Below are positions 21,918 through 34,157 of a stretch of 64,000 nucleotides of DNA, in pieces. Within the stretch, counting starts at the first letter, position 1. The number at the start of each line of letters is the position of its first letter. The position numbers and the translations under genes were made by a program. Origin of the DNA: Rhyzopertha dominica. Its lineage: Eukaryota; Arthropoda; Insecta; Coleoptera; Bostrichidae. The notes under the pieces were generated by a model. That model was not told where the DNA came from. It saw only the letters and a list, made by a program, of their open reading frames with translations, and did no database searches. The stretch covers positions 52,287,325-52,351,324 of the forward strand of contig QCXZ01000064.1 of the NCBI GenBank assembly GCA_025024175.1, written 5' to 3'.

Positions 21918-22659
21918 ACACTTTGCGCATTTGATCTATGGACGCCACACATCCTTGTTAGTGCTTATGGTGGCTTCACACTGATATTGGCAACGTACGT
22001 TCTGATATAATTCTTAACGCATTAATGAAATCTTCTGTCTGTTTCTAATCTTAATAATTAAATGTTTTGTCTTTGATTGTGTCATGAATTGATGACGTAG
22101 GTCCTTTACTGCTTTATGTTGTATCATGTACTCAATATATCAGTTTACATATGGATAAATTCGGATAAATATCGAACTATGCAAAAGACAAAATTAGAAA
22201 TTATTTACTCTATGGGACGTAAGTAAAAGATGTATGACCTTGCGCTTGCTTTTAAACATCACATTTTCAATAGGAGTACCGTTGCAGTACTAGAAAATAA
22301 GTATTAAAAGTAAACTTATGTTTTACTGCGAAGGTGATTCGAGTGAATAATTCACTTCAGCTAAGTTATTAGAGGAAGCCCTGCTAACTGCTACCCTAGG
22401 GAGGTAACCAACAGCATCGTATACAAGCAAACGCCTAGGCTATTTGGATATTTGAGATAATACGTACAGCGGACATTAATCTTAGTCATATTTCACTAGA
22501 GGCCGAGAGTATTATACCAGCAGTGTATTTCATCGCATCTGGAAAAAAGGTAATCATTCAAATTGACGGCCTATTTACACTGTTTAACCTCGACACGGAT
22601 GTACGCATGGCAGTAATTGTTTGTCTGACTTCAATTTATGATTAATCTGTTGCTTTCAG
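21918..22659. other. No recognisable gene
   Basis: A+T-rich, broken frames. If 22660-22867 is a true exon, this stretch would be intron. Confidence 0.35.
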
Positions 22660-22867
22660 GAAAGAGGTTTTATCCTGCGCTTCAATGGCGAGGCGTTATG
22701 TGCAGTCAGAGTGGTACAATAATAAAGGCACACGGAATCGAATTTCTTTTCGGAGCATGTTCTCCCCAATTTACTGTGATTTCATAATGTTTGTGCTTAA
22801 ATACAAATCCTCTAAGCTTGGTTTACCAAACGCGGCAAGACTGACAATATTGCAACTTAATAATTAA
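22660..22867 (+). pseudogene. Candidate odorant-receptor C-terminal exon
   Basis: A good 3' splice acceptor (CTGTTGCTTTCAG) ends at 22659. One frame then stays open for 68 codons to TAA at 22867. Its start, KEVLSCASMARRYVQSEWYN then NKGTRNRISF, fits the pattern of the last exons of insect odorant receptors: a short polar start after a conserved Gly split by the intron, an S...A..Y.S.WY segment, then a basic stretch before TM7. The expected RSQKP and TAG motifs do not follow; MFSPIYCDFIMFVLKYKSSK is divergent. So this is either a decayed receptor exon or a chance look-alike. No upstream receptor exons were recognised. Compare 51188-51447. Confidence 0.35.
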
Positions 22868-23068
22868 ATAATAGGTTTACCACACTTAGTAGTGTCCATA
22901 GCTTCCGAACAGCATCGTGAGACGATAAATGCAGCTATCGCAATTCAGAAAGACATGTCCTTTCATGTTTATGGATTATATAAAACAAGAAGAAGCAGCA
23001 ATTTGAAGTTAAAAATCAACGCCGACAACTTTCTAGATTAGCAAGGCACGAAATTTCTGCTCAAAAAG

Positions 23069-23230
23069 CCTCAAGGCAAAAGTTTTTTCTTAGTTGTTGG
23101 ACATTCGTCACATTGCAGCATGGAAGCTCCTGAATTTTTACATCAAACTGTATAATCGTGGTCGGTCTTCCTAGTCATGCAACTCATATATTACAGCTTT
23201 TAGACAAGTCCACAATTAAAGTACTGCAAA
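23069..23230 (+). pseudogene. pogo/Tigger-type (DDE_1) transposase fragment
   Basis: Translated, 23069-23146 gives PQGKSFFLVVGHSSHCSMEA. After a one-base shift comes IIVVGLPSHATHILQLLDKS to about 23230. This matches the second catalytic block of DDE_1 transposases (LLLVDGHSSH, then LPPHTTHLLQPLD). The catalytic Asp before GHSSH is replaced by Val (codon 23096-23098), so it is dead even where the frame survives. Downstream to about 23640 there are open stretches on both strands that could be the rest of the protein, but I cannot align them. Confidence 0.65.
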
Positions 23231-23825
23231 CATCATAACATGCTGCAATGCACGATAGATAGGTGACGATAAAGCATTCGCCCAAAATAAAACGTCTGTA
23301 ACATGGACTGGACTAAGGTAATTACTTGAGTCCACCAGACAAGATAAAAGCTCATGCCTATCTGACCCAGGAACATGTATTTTCAAGTGGTCAGTTAAGT
23401 TTGAGGAATGACTATAAAACTTGGACCACCACATCTGTGGTAATTAGAATAAGCTTGAAATATATAACTTGGCACTCAAAGAAATCGATTTCTTCAATGC
23501 CCATGACGTCATTATTTCCACCATCTCCGACACATTGTCCAGAACCCGTAATAAAATTAATTTTACTACCTTGAACATTGGAGAAAGTAGTTTCTACCAA
23601 AACATTTTTGATGGTGATGGCTCAAAGGAAGTAATTGGTGGTGTATTGCAAGTAAGTCTGTTATGAATATTTTAGGATGGCAGTAAATAAGTGCATATGA
23701 AATTAAATCTGTCGTTGCGTCTGATCATTAAGCAGAATGTACGGCAAAACAGATGAATGATGGCGAACGGTGGGGGCTGCTCATAAACACATTTGCAACT
23801 CAGAACCAGTGTCGGCGTAACGGTA

Positions 23826-25029
23826 GTACTTGCTGCAATCGCGCGTGGTAGTGTCGTGACGGACGGCGAAAAAAAAGACACCTATTGCTACGGGAATCTC
23901 TGTCAGAATTATCGAGAGGATTGTTCGTGAAGGTGATTGCAGTGCATCGGAAAATAATGGAAAACCACAGTTCAGTACTACTGGAAAGAAGAGACCGAGG
24001 GAGAGTATCCTGACTGCCGATTTTTCGGAATACAAGAAGACTGATTTGCGTCATATTGTACACGAATTTCACAAGACCGAAGGATATCGTGTGACAGTAG
24101 CACAATTAAACCAGAAGATACGAAATGACTTGGATTGGCATGAATCGAACGAGACCTTGAGGGTTTTATTGCGCAACATGGGATTAGGTGGAGAACTCAA
24201 AATAATCGGAAAGTGCTAATGGAAAGGCAGGACATCAGATCACTTCAAATTTTTTATTTTGAGAAAATAAAATATTTCCGAAGTCAGAATACACCAATTG
24301 TATATCTGGACGAAACTTACCTGCACAGTGGACACACTTCGTGTGGACGGATGATTCGACAAAGGGCTATTTGCAAATATGTCCAAAGGTCAGAGGCTTA
24401 TAATCGTACACGCAGGATGGGAAAAGGGGTTCTTACCTGGATTCCTATTAATATTCAAGTCGGGAACAAAAAGTGGTGATTACCATTTAGAAATGAATTC
24501 TGGTAATTACGTAAAGTAGCTGGAAAACATGTTAATCCCTAATTTGCTAAAGAATTCGGTCATTGTTATTGATAATGTGCAAGCCAATCCAGCACCGTCG
24601 TCGAATTCCAAGAAAGCAGATATGGTGCGATGGCTTACGGGTCGTAACATTAATTTCCAACATTAACAGTTTGAAACCAAAACTGCAGGAAATTATTAAA
24701 AATAACAAAAAACGCCACGTAATTTACAAGTTTGACAATTTGTTACGAAGTCATGGACATACCGTTTTATGCTTACCACCCTACCACCCGGATTTGAATC
24801 CCATTGAGTTAATTTGGGCCACAGTAAAACACAATGTTTGTGCAAGAAATGTCACGAAGAAGAATTTAGCAAGATAACACCCGACGATTGAAAGAACCGC
24901 TGTGAACACGTGATTAAAGTAGAGGACAAATATATGGAGTATAAAGCGTTTGTTGATAATCTCCGTGAAGTGTAACCTCTAATTATTAACTTACAAGATA
25001 GTAGTGACAGTGACTGTGATAGTGATTAG
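23826..25029 (+). pseudogene. Tc1/mariner-superfamily transposase, DD82E (Sailor)-like, frameshifted
   Basis: A nearly full-length transposase in several frames. The N-terminal helix-turn-helix region is recognisable (VSVRIIERIVREG-like at about 23900, then SEYKKTDLRHIVHEFH and RVTVAQLNQKI to 24170). After a frameshift, ERQDIRSLQIFYFEKIKYF leads to the first catalytic Asp in VYLDETYLHSGH (Asp codon 24309-24311). Shifted again, LIIVHAGWEKGF and KSGDYHLEMNSGNYV lead to the second Asp in VIVIDN (24571-24573). The third acidic residue is Glu in PYHPDLNPIELIW (24806-24808). The tail continues KVEDKYMEYKAFVDNL and ends in an acidic run (DSSDSDCDSD) at 25029. The usual N-A-P-Y-H after the second Asp is missing by deletion. 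About 77-78 residues separate Asp and Glu; adding the lost residues gives about 82. Confidence 0.8.
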
Positions 25030-28000
25030 GTAGTGCATATGTAAACTATGTATTAATTCTCTTCATTGTATAATGTTGTTTCGCTTGTTTTCTTTTCCAT
25101 TTGCCTTCAATTTCTGGTAGTAACTTGACAACCCACTCGAATGTGTGATTTATTATTTTTGTTTCTCTTGTTTGTACTTAGTAATTAGTTCACTTTATTG
25201 TACGGTCTTATTGTTTCTTCTGAGCATGTTTTATCTATCATTCGTTTTTGGTTCCGACAGAAATTTGACAACTCAATTTGCGTATGTATTATTGACATAA
25301 TTTTTAGGTCCATTTTTTTGGTACTACCTACGTTATTTTGTTTGCTTAATTATATAATAATACTCTTTCCTGTATTTCTTTTTCCCAAACACCACTTTGC
25401 GTGCAAACCAAAAAAGTTTCATTTGCGCCGCTACTGGTATACGATGGTCGGCACGATCTGAGGCTGGCGCCAACGCGTCTCATCCCCACCGCTCGCCATC
25501 ATTCATCTGTTTTGCAGTAAGTATTTATATTTTTAGTGGTCCATCTTTAACTCACATGTAAGCCCTCTAACCACTAGCATTTCCAGTCAGGTGGCCAAGC
25601 AAGTGTTCGCGGACAAATAGGCTACTCGCTTAAGGCACTATTAGTAGAAGTATATCTTCATAATACAATTATGAAAAAAAATAATTAAAATCCTACTACC
25701 CTTTCCGATTAGCAACTTTTTCAGAATTAGAAAGAAAGTCTGGCGATTATAGTACATATGGTACCACTTGAAAATCCCGTTGTTTCATTTTGTCCAACAC
25801 GGTGTGAGACTGGTGACATTTGATAGTTTTGGCCTTACTTGGAAGGGGTTGTCTTGTCCATCTACTATCGGGACTGTTTTTTGGTTTCGGGTGTTTAATG
25901 CTGATGTTTCGTCGTAGTAATTAAACGTATAAGGGTTCCGTTTTCACTTTTTGTGCATTTATAATTTCAATTCTTTTCACTTATTTAGCTGCTGTCGTTG
26001 GAATGGAGTGTTATTTATCAGCGATTCGATTTTGGGGAAGGAATCACTTGACCATACAGAGAAATTGTGGTGGTAGTGATTGCTATCGAAAATTCAGTAA
26101 AATTTTGCCTGAAATGGGGGATTAAAAGTCGCATTTCATGCTTTTACAAGTGCTCGTCCTTGATTGTCTTATTATCTTTTTTCAAGTGTCATTTGTTGGG
26201 TTAACAAGTTGAAACACAGCCGTACACGTTAATACTCTTCAAACCCGCCCAACTTCTGAGTAAGAAGTCTTTGGCTTTGTTGTTCACTAAAGCTAAACAG
26301 TTTATTATAGTTTTTTTTTGTTCGCTGTTCCTGTAATTGGCGACGAAACCACGAATGTGCTTTATAGTTTCCATCGTTCTCTTTAATCTAAGCCGAGGTT
26401 GCCATCTCATTTTTCTATAAGTAACAAACCACCTTCTGAGCTGGATTTTTTTGCAAATTGAACGACGATAAGATGTTACATATTTATTGTTACGTTGAAA
26501 TTTTCTTTCATGCGATAGTTAAACTTTTGTGCATTACTTACACTAAAATTTACTGGTAGGTAAGTAACATAGTTTCGCAATTTTTTCACTTTTAATGTTT
26601 TTTTCTAAACATAAGCCTTAGGCAAAAAAGTGAGTAGCTACTTCGACAAGCAGAATGCATAAAATTTGATATGTTACAAGACAAAAAAAAACTCGTGAAC
26701 GCTTGACAAAACCAGTTTCTGATGAATATACTAATTCAAACAATCAGAAATGGTTGCGTTTGGTAATATAAAGGATGTAAGTGGCAAAATTATTCAACAA
26801 CTAAGTATAATGCGTTTTTTTTAATGTAATTCGTATTCTACAATACACTAGACGTGTACAAGTTGAAATTACGCGTGTATCTATGATACAGCCATTCACA
26901 TATTTTTGATTAATTTTTAATCGTACCTATACAAATTTAAATTATTACAGTCTGTTTTCATGCACTGTATTATTTGAATCTGTATGCTGTTTAAATACTT
27001 ATTATATTACATTCTTCTTTTGACTACATTAAACAATAGTATAAATTCGCACTTTAATTTTTTATTATTAAACTAAGCCTCTTCAGCAATTCCTTTTTCA
27101 GTTTTCTAGCATTTGAAGTAAAAGACATGAAACTTTAACACATATTTGAATCCAGCATGCGTTTACCTTATTTGATCAAGGATTCTGGAGCCCATTTTAG
27201 TGAAATAACATTTGGTTTTTATTACTTTAGTTTCACGACCCAAACTGAACATTTTCGTTTGTCAGCTGACGTTAAATGCTAGCACGGTTATGTTTATTCT
27301 GGCACGAGAGACTTCTCGTGTCTGGGGTTGTGGCTATGATATGATGAGAACGCTTTTTAAATGTTTCTACTGTATCAGCAATGTCAGTCTGTTTTTACCG
27401 CTGCCGATCACCCAAAATAATAAATAAAGTATTTTAGTACGTTTTTTACAGTACCAAGGACAATAATTTTTCAATTTTTATAATAGAAATCGTGGTCAAA
27501 ATTAATTGATCTACCTTCAGTAAATGCCAAAGTCAAACAAATAAAGCACTCACTTGACGAACATATCGAATTTGTTAGAAAAATTGAGCTTGAATCACAT
27601 CCTGACGCAAATATAAATACTTCATTAGCTTACTATAATTTTGGTGTATGCATGATTTTTAACTGTTTGTACTTTAATTTGTAAATACATATGAAATGTG
27701 AACGATTTTGTATAAAATACTAGTTACACTACACTAAGAATTGTAAGCTTTGACTACGTCTCGTTGCCAATCCCGCATTGATGAGTGCATATCAAAGGCG
27801 CACCATAATAAGACGGAATTAATTTTGAATATGCAAGTAGTTGCACCTGAATCCTTCAAAGTGTACAACACTGGAGATAAGATCTAACACCTGCATTTAA
27901 TTAATTTTGGTGGCACGTGAGCTTTACCGACTACGGATTACCTTCAAGTTGGCATATAATGAGTGCTGCGCTATGCATCGTGTGGTTTAGAGCCGGTGGA

Positions 28001-30328
28001 GTGTTAACAACCTAATCCATTTCTTTTGTGAACACGAGTGTAAAATGTTGCGCTGCGTACTGTGCATCCTGGGGAAGATGAACAATCCTAGACAATAGAG
28101 GAAATCTAATTTTGCGAATACTATCTTTTAGGTACACTTATAGAGGGTTTAAAGAGAACGTATCGATTATAAGCATTTTTTTTTACTAAATTACACCCCT
28201 TTTTGGATTTAACGTAAATTACCACGCTACTAGCTACAATAATTAACGAGCCGTGCGCTAAGTTTTGCGAAAATATTTTTAAATTGTTCTTGCTACTTGC
28301 TAAAAGGAATAAAGTATACCGCCGCATTTGTAGATTGTAGATGCTTGGGTACACTTATTAATAACCCCCTGGATGTTGGGTCACTTATCCAAAGAGTCTC
28401 AAGTCATATCGATTTGTCATGTTAATGTGACTTCATACTATTGAATATTCAAGATTAGGGCAAAAAAATGCATTTTGTATGTACTAACATTGTTTCGAAT
28501 AACATAAATATAAACTCGGTTGCATACCGTCGTACCGAACGCACGTGACCGAATATGAGCGTACACTTTAATTTGGCTATAAATAAACCGCGCAAAACTA
28601 TACACCTAGTGAGTATTGCACGCCGTTGTGTTAGTGAATAGGTGGCTGGTGATGTAATTCTGCTAGACCAATCAAGTTAGACAAGAACGTAATATAAGAT
28701 GGATACTGAGATACATGGATAGGGAGGCAGACGGAGTAGGCACTACGAGTATAATAGAATTAACCATTACCCCTTAAAAACGCAGTAAATTGGGAACGTC
28801 TAAGAAAAGTTCAACTCCAGTTACACTGTTTCTTCTCTCGTTTCTTTTTGTATATTTATTCGTGCGTTGGAGAGTACAAATTAAATCACTAAACGAGTGA
28901 AGCACTAGCAAATACCTAAAGCACTCAGCAGACAAAAATACGTCAATGCAGCTTTTATAGGCTTTAACAGTTCAAAGGGAACAAGACAATAGATATACAA
29001 CAAAAAAAGAAAAAGACGCATGAAACGGTGTTCACGAGACATCACACAATTGTGTTACAGAAAATCCATTTAGACGGAAACTCTCTTCTAAGCACCTATC
29101 TTTTAAGCGCACTTGATTATTAAATATATGTGAGGAGAATTGTACCCAAGAAGAAAACACAAATGTTGCAAGATAAATATGAAAAAAAAGCTGTGAATCA
29201 CGTTAGACGAAACACATGAAAGTCAAGAAGTAGCTTGGAAGAAACTGTGCAGACACTAGGAGCAAAATATAATTCTATGGAAATGAATGGCAGGATCCCG
29301 GCAGATATAAGTGACTGCGCATAAGATGATTTCTGGGTAATAGAAATCACTAAGAGTTCAGGGAGGCGTAACGGATAACTATAATATCCCGAAAAGTAGG
29401 AAGACATGAAAACAAGCCTAGCCAGAAAATTTTGAGAAGTAAAAAATCCCGATAGATAAATCTAATACCCGTACCAAAAATATCCCGTAGAGCTCAATCA
29501 CCCCACTTAAGAGGTCGAGCAAGCGAACGGAATAAACACATACGAAATCACCTAAAGAAGCGTAGACACTATCACAGAAGGGATACCTAAGCAAGATACA
29601 CTTGCAGACGACAAGGAATAATAAATAAAGGGTTCCTGAATCTGTACACAATTACAAATATCAGCTCATTAACATCCAGGAAAAGCATCTACTGGTTGGG
29701 TTCACACTGCAAATCTTCCCATTAGAATCTACAACTTTCCGTGTTACTCCTCCAACATAATGTAGACATAGCCGACCCGGCGGTATATCTGGGAGCTGTA
29801 GGCAAACAATAAATATATGCTCTTTTTTATTATCTTACAAAAAAAAAATTCTGCCTGCCACATCAGTGTTGCTCACCCCCAACGACTAAGACCAAAAGCA
29901 TATATTGTTTAGAAAAGCAATGATTGCCAGAAAACTGCGCTGCTATAACGGTATGAAACGCTTAAGTATTTTTCGTACAACAATAGCCTTAGAATTAATT
30001 ACATTTACTTTAAATACGCAGAAACNGNTACTAAATTTNTCAACCTTAAGGAGTTAGTGACAAGCGATACGAGAGAAAGNTTTGTTTTAATAACACCTGT
30101 TTTTTCAGATTTTCTTTGATTTTATCGTTCTTCTTGAATTTATTAATAAATAGTTTTTTTTGTAGCAATAATAATATTGATTTATTGATTTACACAATAT
30201 ACTAATATACAGGCATATAAATGATTCATGCATCCACGGCGCTTATGGAAATTATCGATTAAATCAGTTTGCCGCTTCTCACGGAAGTCAACACAACGAT
30301 TGTTGAATCATTTAATATATTTTAATGT
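25030..30328. other. Long stretch without a recognisable gene
   Basis: About 5.3 kb of A+T-rich DNA. Open frames (25198, 26201 minus, 27212, 28121 minus, 29198 minus, 29418 minus) show no family motif, splice support or repeat identity. The 28.9-29.65 kb part is purine-rich on plus and may be a very old coding relic, but I cannot name one. Single N bases occur near 30026-30079. Confidence 0.4.
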
Positions 30329-30883
30329 GAGAAAACAACTGGGAGTATGTATTTTTAACACATTCTGTAGTGTTTTGTGGGATAATCAACTTCAAGGTTG
30401 CAGAAGCTTACATTTCGGAACTGTGGGGTGACACGGTTTCGTATAATTCTTAAGTTATGTAACGTATTTATGAGGTTGTGGTTACAGTAAGCCTGTTAAT
30501 AATAATTATACTATAATGGACTGAAAGATGTTTTTATCCTACCGCAATGGTAAAATTCACAAATTAAGTGGTAGTAGCGTTAGCTGCACTACACAAAGCT
30601 TTCACAGTGCAAGGGTGTAGACTGCCTACTATACCAATAATTATTGTTATTTCTTACCTTTGAAAAAAAATAGAACCGTAAACTGGAACACCTTTATAAA
30701 GCCATCAATTTCGTGAGTAGTGACTGTAACTTGATCTGCAACCTTCAGTAATACCGTACTCAACTACTCATTGACGTTGAGTGATCGCCGTGTTTATTGT
30801 AGCTTGGCAGCATTTATAAAAAAGCGGCACAAGGAATTCAGAAATCGACGCCGTCCGCGTTGCTTGAACCATTTATAGAAACC
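30329..30883 (+). repeat. Dispersed repeat F, longer copy
   Basis: Two blocks match 60456-60675 in direct orientation: one with ATTCTGTAGTGTTTTGTGGG and CTGTGGGGTGAC (about 30329-30432), the other with ATTGTAGCTTGGCAGCA and GACGCCGTCCGCGTTGC (about 30783-30883). The ~350 bases between the blocks are absent from the 60 kb copy. Class unknown, no coding seen. Confidence 0.75.
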
Positions 30884-30956
30884 ATGTAAGTTGAACGACC
30901 TGACAATATATAGCAAACGGAAGTAGGTATAGCATATTACGCCATAATACAATTAG

Positions 30957-31270
30957 CTATGTGAGGCATATATCAAAAATCACGTCAAGATTTCTTGCCG
31001 ATTCCACAATATGTAGAGCGACATCGCCATTTGTCAGTGCCTACCTATCTTTCCCTCTATCTGGGGCTGTTTTACTACCAAACATCAACGTCCCTGTTTT
31101 CTTTGCATTTATATGCATTGAGTGTTCATTTGACATCCCGAGTATTCGTTTTAGATCCTGGTTGATCTGTACTATTGCGTCACTTATATCGGTTGGTAAA
31201 AATAACTTTTTATGTCCAAAATATATAGCACGGAGTAAGAGTAGATTTCAAAGTTGTTTTCAATAGAAAT
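30957..31270 (-). pseudogene. LINE RT fragment (palm/thumb)
   Basis: On the minus strand from about 31200 to 30957 the frame reads LPTDISDAIVQINQDLKRIL, GMSNEHSMHINAKKTGTLMF and GSKTAPDRGKDR, then after one stop ALTNGDVALHIVESARNLDV and IFD. This is the segment directly after the YADD box in Jockey/CR1/L2-type RTs (INQDL...W...LNA.KT, then NLGVIFD). Before it NNFEIYSYS may be a decayed ADDLQIY. Both the N-terminal RT and the C-terminus are missing. A plus-strand 101-codon frame covers the same place and is its shadow. Confidence 0.75.
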
Positions 31271-33337
31271 ATTTTGATAATAATGTGGGTTTCTTCTTGA
31301 TAGTTCGGTTTGAGCTTTTAAATTAGTTATTAGCTACGTAATATGTTCTTTGTTTGTTATTTTGTGGTTGGAACGTCTGTTCTCAGGTATTCAATGGGTA
31401 ATTAATGTATTTGCCCGTAAACTAAATTTCTTCAGCATGTATTCGGGATGTAATATGATTTGGTCGAATACCCCTGATGCTATGGTTCCTGTTACAAAAC
31501 CAATTTTGTACAACAGTTGAGCATCATTGCCCAACATGTTTATATTTGCATTAGAAATAAGATCACATAGTTAAGTAGTACAAATTATAAAGAGAACTTT
31601 TGTAAACCACGCATACGCAAAACTTAAGCAAGATCAAAGCTTCCATCCGGAAGCACAAACCGCATTCTCTATTTAAACTAATTTTTATCCTATTCATTGT
31701 ATAGTTGCTGTAGTTTTTAAAGAAATGTTTTTATTGTGTTAGAGTAGAGAACTGCACTCGCAATGTGATTAATTTATATTTTACAGGTTCCTCTTGTTAA
31801 ATATTTCTTCCTTCATTTAAATTTCCTAAAAGAAATATTATACATACTTAAAACTTCCCTGGCGGTATCTATAATATACTTTCAATATTGAGATTTGGAA
31901 CAAAGCATATGTAGCAACAAGCTGCATAAATTCAATAATTTCGGCAAGATTTTACATTTACATTTCAGCTGATATCAATATTATGTACTTTGAAGTATAA
32001 GCATTATTCCCAATATCCATCTCTTATAAAAAAGGCACTGCATTTGCGCATTCATATTAGGTTTTTCCTCTAATGTGTTCTGTGTCTAATTACCTAAATA
32101 ACCATTTTAACACATACTATGGTTTATTTACAAGTAACGGACCAGAAGTGTATGTTAGATAAACATTTCTGCAAGCGTACCTCTACTATTTCGCAAGATC
32201 TGCGCCAATGGAGTGCAAGGCTTATAAATTTATCATTCTCTCGGATTCCAGTGTCCGGCTATTGATTTCAGTCCACGTAAGGCATCCAGAATAAATATTT
32301 ACCGGAAAACAATTCCCTTATAAAGAAGCTAATACCGTAGCCAGGTTTAATGAAGTAGCTGTTTATTTAGGATAGCGCGCCCTGGACGGATATAAACGAA
32401 CACGATACCTATTCATGCACTTATTTGGAAATAGCAGACGGTAGGTAAGCTGTGGACTTATGTCAGTGGTAATAGTAGACAGTATTCCGTGTGGGCTGTG
32501 TTGTTGCACGGCTTAACATATATCGTAGAATGATATAGGATGATATAATTAACTCCTACGGTACACCGCATTATATAGGATTCTTTTTTATTACCTAAAT
32601 TATTTTACTCAAATTTTATCAATGTAGATAAGCTTTGCTATATAAATAACACATCGGGCAATTAAAGTTTTGACTTTTGACATAGTCTTATTCGAAAACT
32701 GGTTATTGGCATCATGGCGAAAGCTATTTTGCATGTTCAACAGATGAAATTTATGCGAGTGCAGTTAACAGTATTAAATAATTTGCTTGAATAATACCTT
32801 AAGGTTTAGTTCAATACTTTTTTAGTTTCCGTATAAGCAATAATTTATTTCTATATATTCTGTAGTTCTTGAGTGGTGCTGTTTTGATAACAAAATGTGG
32901 TTCTTTTTCTGAGTTGAATGGATTAGAAAACGCATTCATTGTGAAGCATTTTTAATTAATTACCTTAATTGGAAATTAGGGTGTTGGTGGTTGTTTGAAT
33001 TCTCAGATAGCTCTGATGATAATCTCGGACTTAGTCATTTTCAAAAAGCATTAACACTATACTGAGCTCAGTGTGCAGAACTTTGTCCACGTCCCAAACT
33101 TTTACAGGGGTTGTTAAAACCTCTGGCATGGGTTTGAAGGTTAACTTTATAGTTTTTTTTTATTTTTTTAACTTCTTCTTTGGTGTTTGTCAAAGGCTTT
33201 TCTGCGTTTTTTATTTCCAAATGTCCTAATAGGTTTGACAATTAATTTATTCGCAATGTAAAACGTTGGTGCCATTATGATATAAGAAATGATAATTTTT
33301 GATGTAATAGTCAGCAAAACCTATTGTGCCTTTATTT
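31271..33337. other. No recognisable gene
   Basis: A+T-rich, stops in all frames. 32200-32480 is slightly less A+T-biased but without identifiable content. Confidence 0.4.
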
Positions 33338-34157
33338 GAGGTTCCACGGATCCGGATCAGCAAGGGGAGCCGTTGGATCGGTCCGGCTCCGGATCCGGAT
33401 TTGTTAGCTACCGCGGTTGCATACGGGCAAGTGGATGCGGATACAAATGGAAACATTTAACCTGCTGGCCTGTCAACGGCGAAGCTAAGCTATCTGTCCG
33501 TGTCAGCGACGTGAACCGTGTATACTGGAACCGACTGACTCCGAGTGTGAGATTTACTTGCTTGGTTTATTTTATTTGATTGTCTCATTCGAATGAATAC
33601 TTAATTGTTTTAAAGTGTTTAATATTTAAATAAAAATGTAACTTGTGTAAAAATGTTTAGTTTTGTATAGACACAAACATTAAATTATTTTACATTTATA
33701 AAGATATTTATATTTAAGTGCAAATAACTACATTAAAAAATACTTTTCAGTAATTTTATATCGCCTGTTTACATACCTACATATCTAATCCAATATTTAC
33801 AACGCACTGAAATGCTATGAAATTTAAAAAAAATATAGGTTTTATACCTATTTGGCATTTCATTTCAACTCAGATTCATCTAAACTGAAATCTTTTTATA
33901 GTTGTGTGTAATATGATTAAAGTAAGTAAAGCAATGTGAACAAATGAAATTGCAGTTGGATGCAGTCATAAAGTATTGAATGCATAATACTAAAGCCCAA
34001 CTAAGTCTACGCCTTTCGGATCCACTGCACTGGTTCCGCTGAAAAATTTGCGCGGAACATGTAATTTGTTACACATTGACTTCGTGTCGGACGCACTGGA
34101 ACGGGTCCGGTGGATCGGGTCCGCAAGTTGCTACGGATCTCGGACTGCCCAACTCTA
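33338..34157. mobile_element. Possible hAT-like non-autonomous element with G+C-rich ends
   Basis: Two G+C-rich islands rich in GGATCCGGATC-type words (33338-33500 and 34015-34148) flank an A+T-rich core. The right edge reads GCCCAACTCTA (34147-34157), the inverse of TAGAGTTGGGC, a terminus common in hAT-type insect elements. Related words (GATCGGTCCGG, GGACCCGATCC) appear in opposite orientation in the two islands. No matching TAGAGTTGGGC is visible at the left edge, so the left terminus is lost or diverged and no duplication can be read. The open frames at 33247 (minus) and 33373 (plus) merely follow the G+C-rich words. Confidence 0.45.

Noticed and set aside
28900..29650. Purine-rich stretch as a possible old coding region
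   Set aside because: All frames are broken and no motif could be aligned.
30020..30085. Cluster of N bases as a possible structural boundary
   Set aside because: Isolated ambiguous calls are most simply assembly noise; similar single Ns occur across the window.
30961..31266. Plus-strand 101-codon frame
   Set aside because: Shadow of the minus-strand LINE RT fragment, which carries clear RT motifs.
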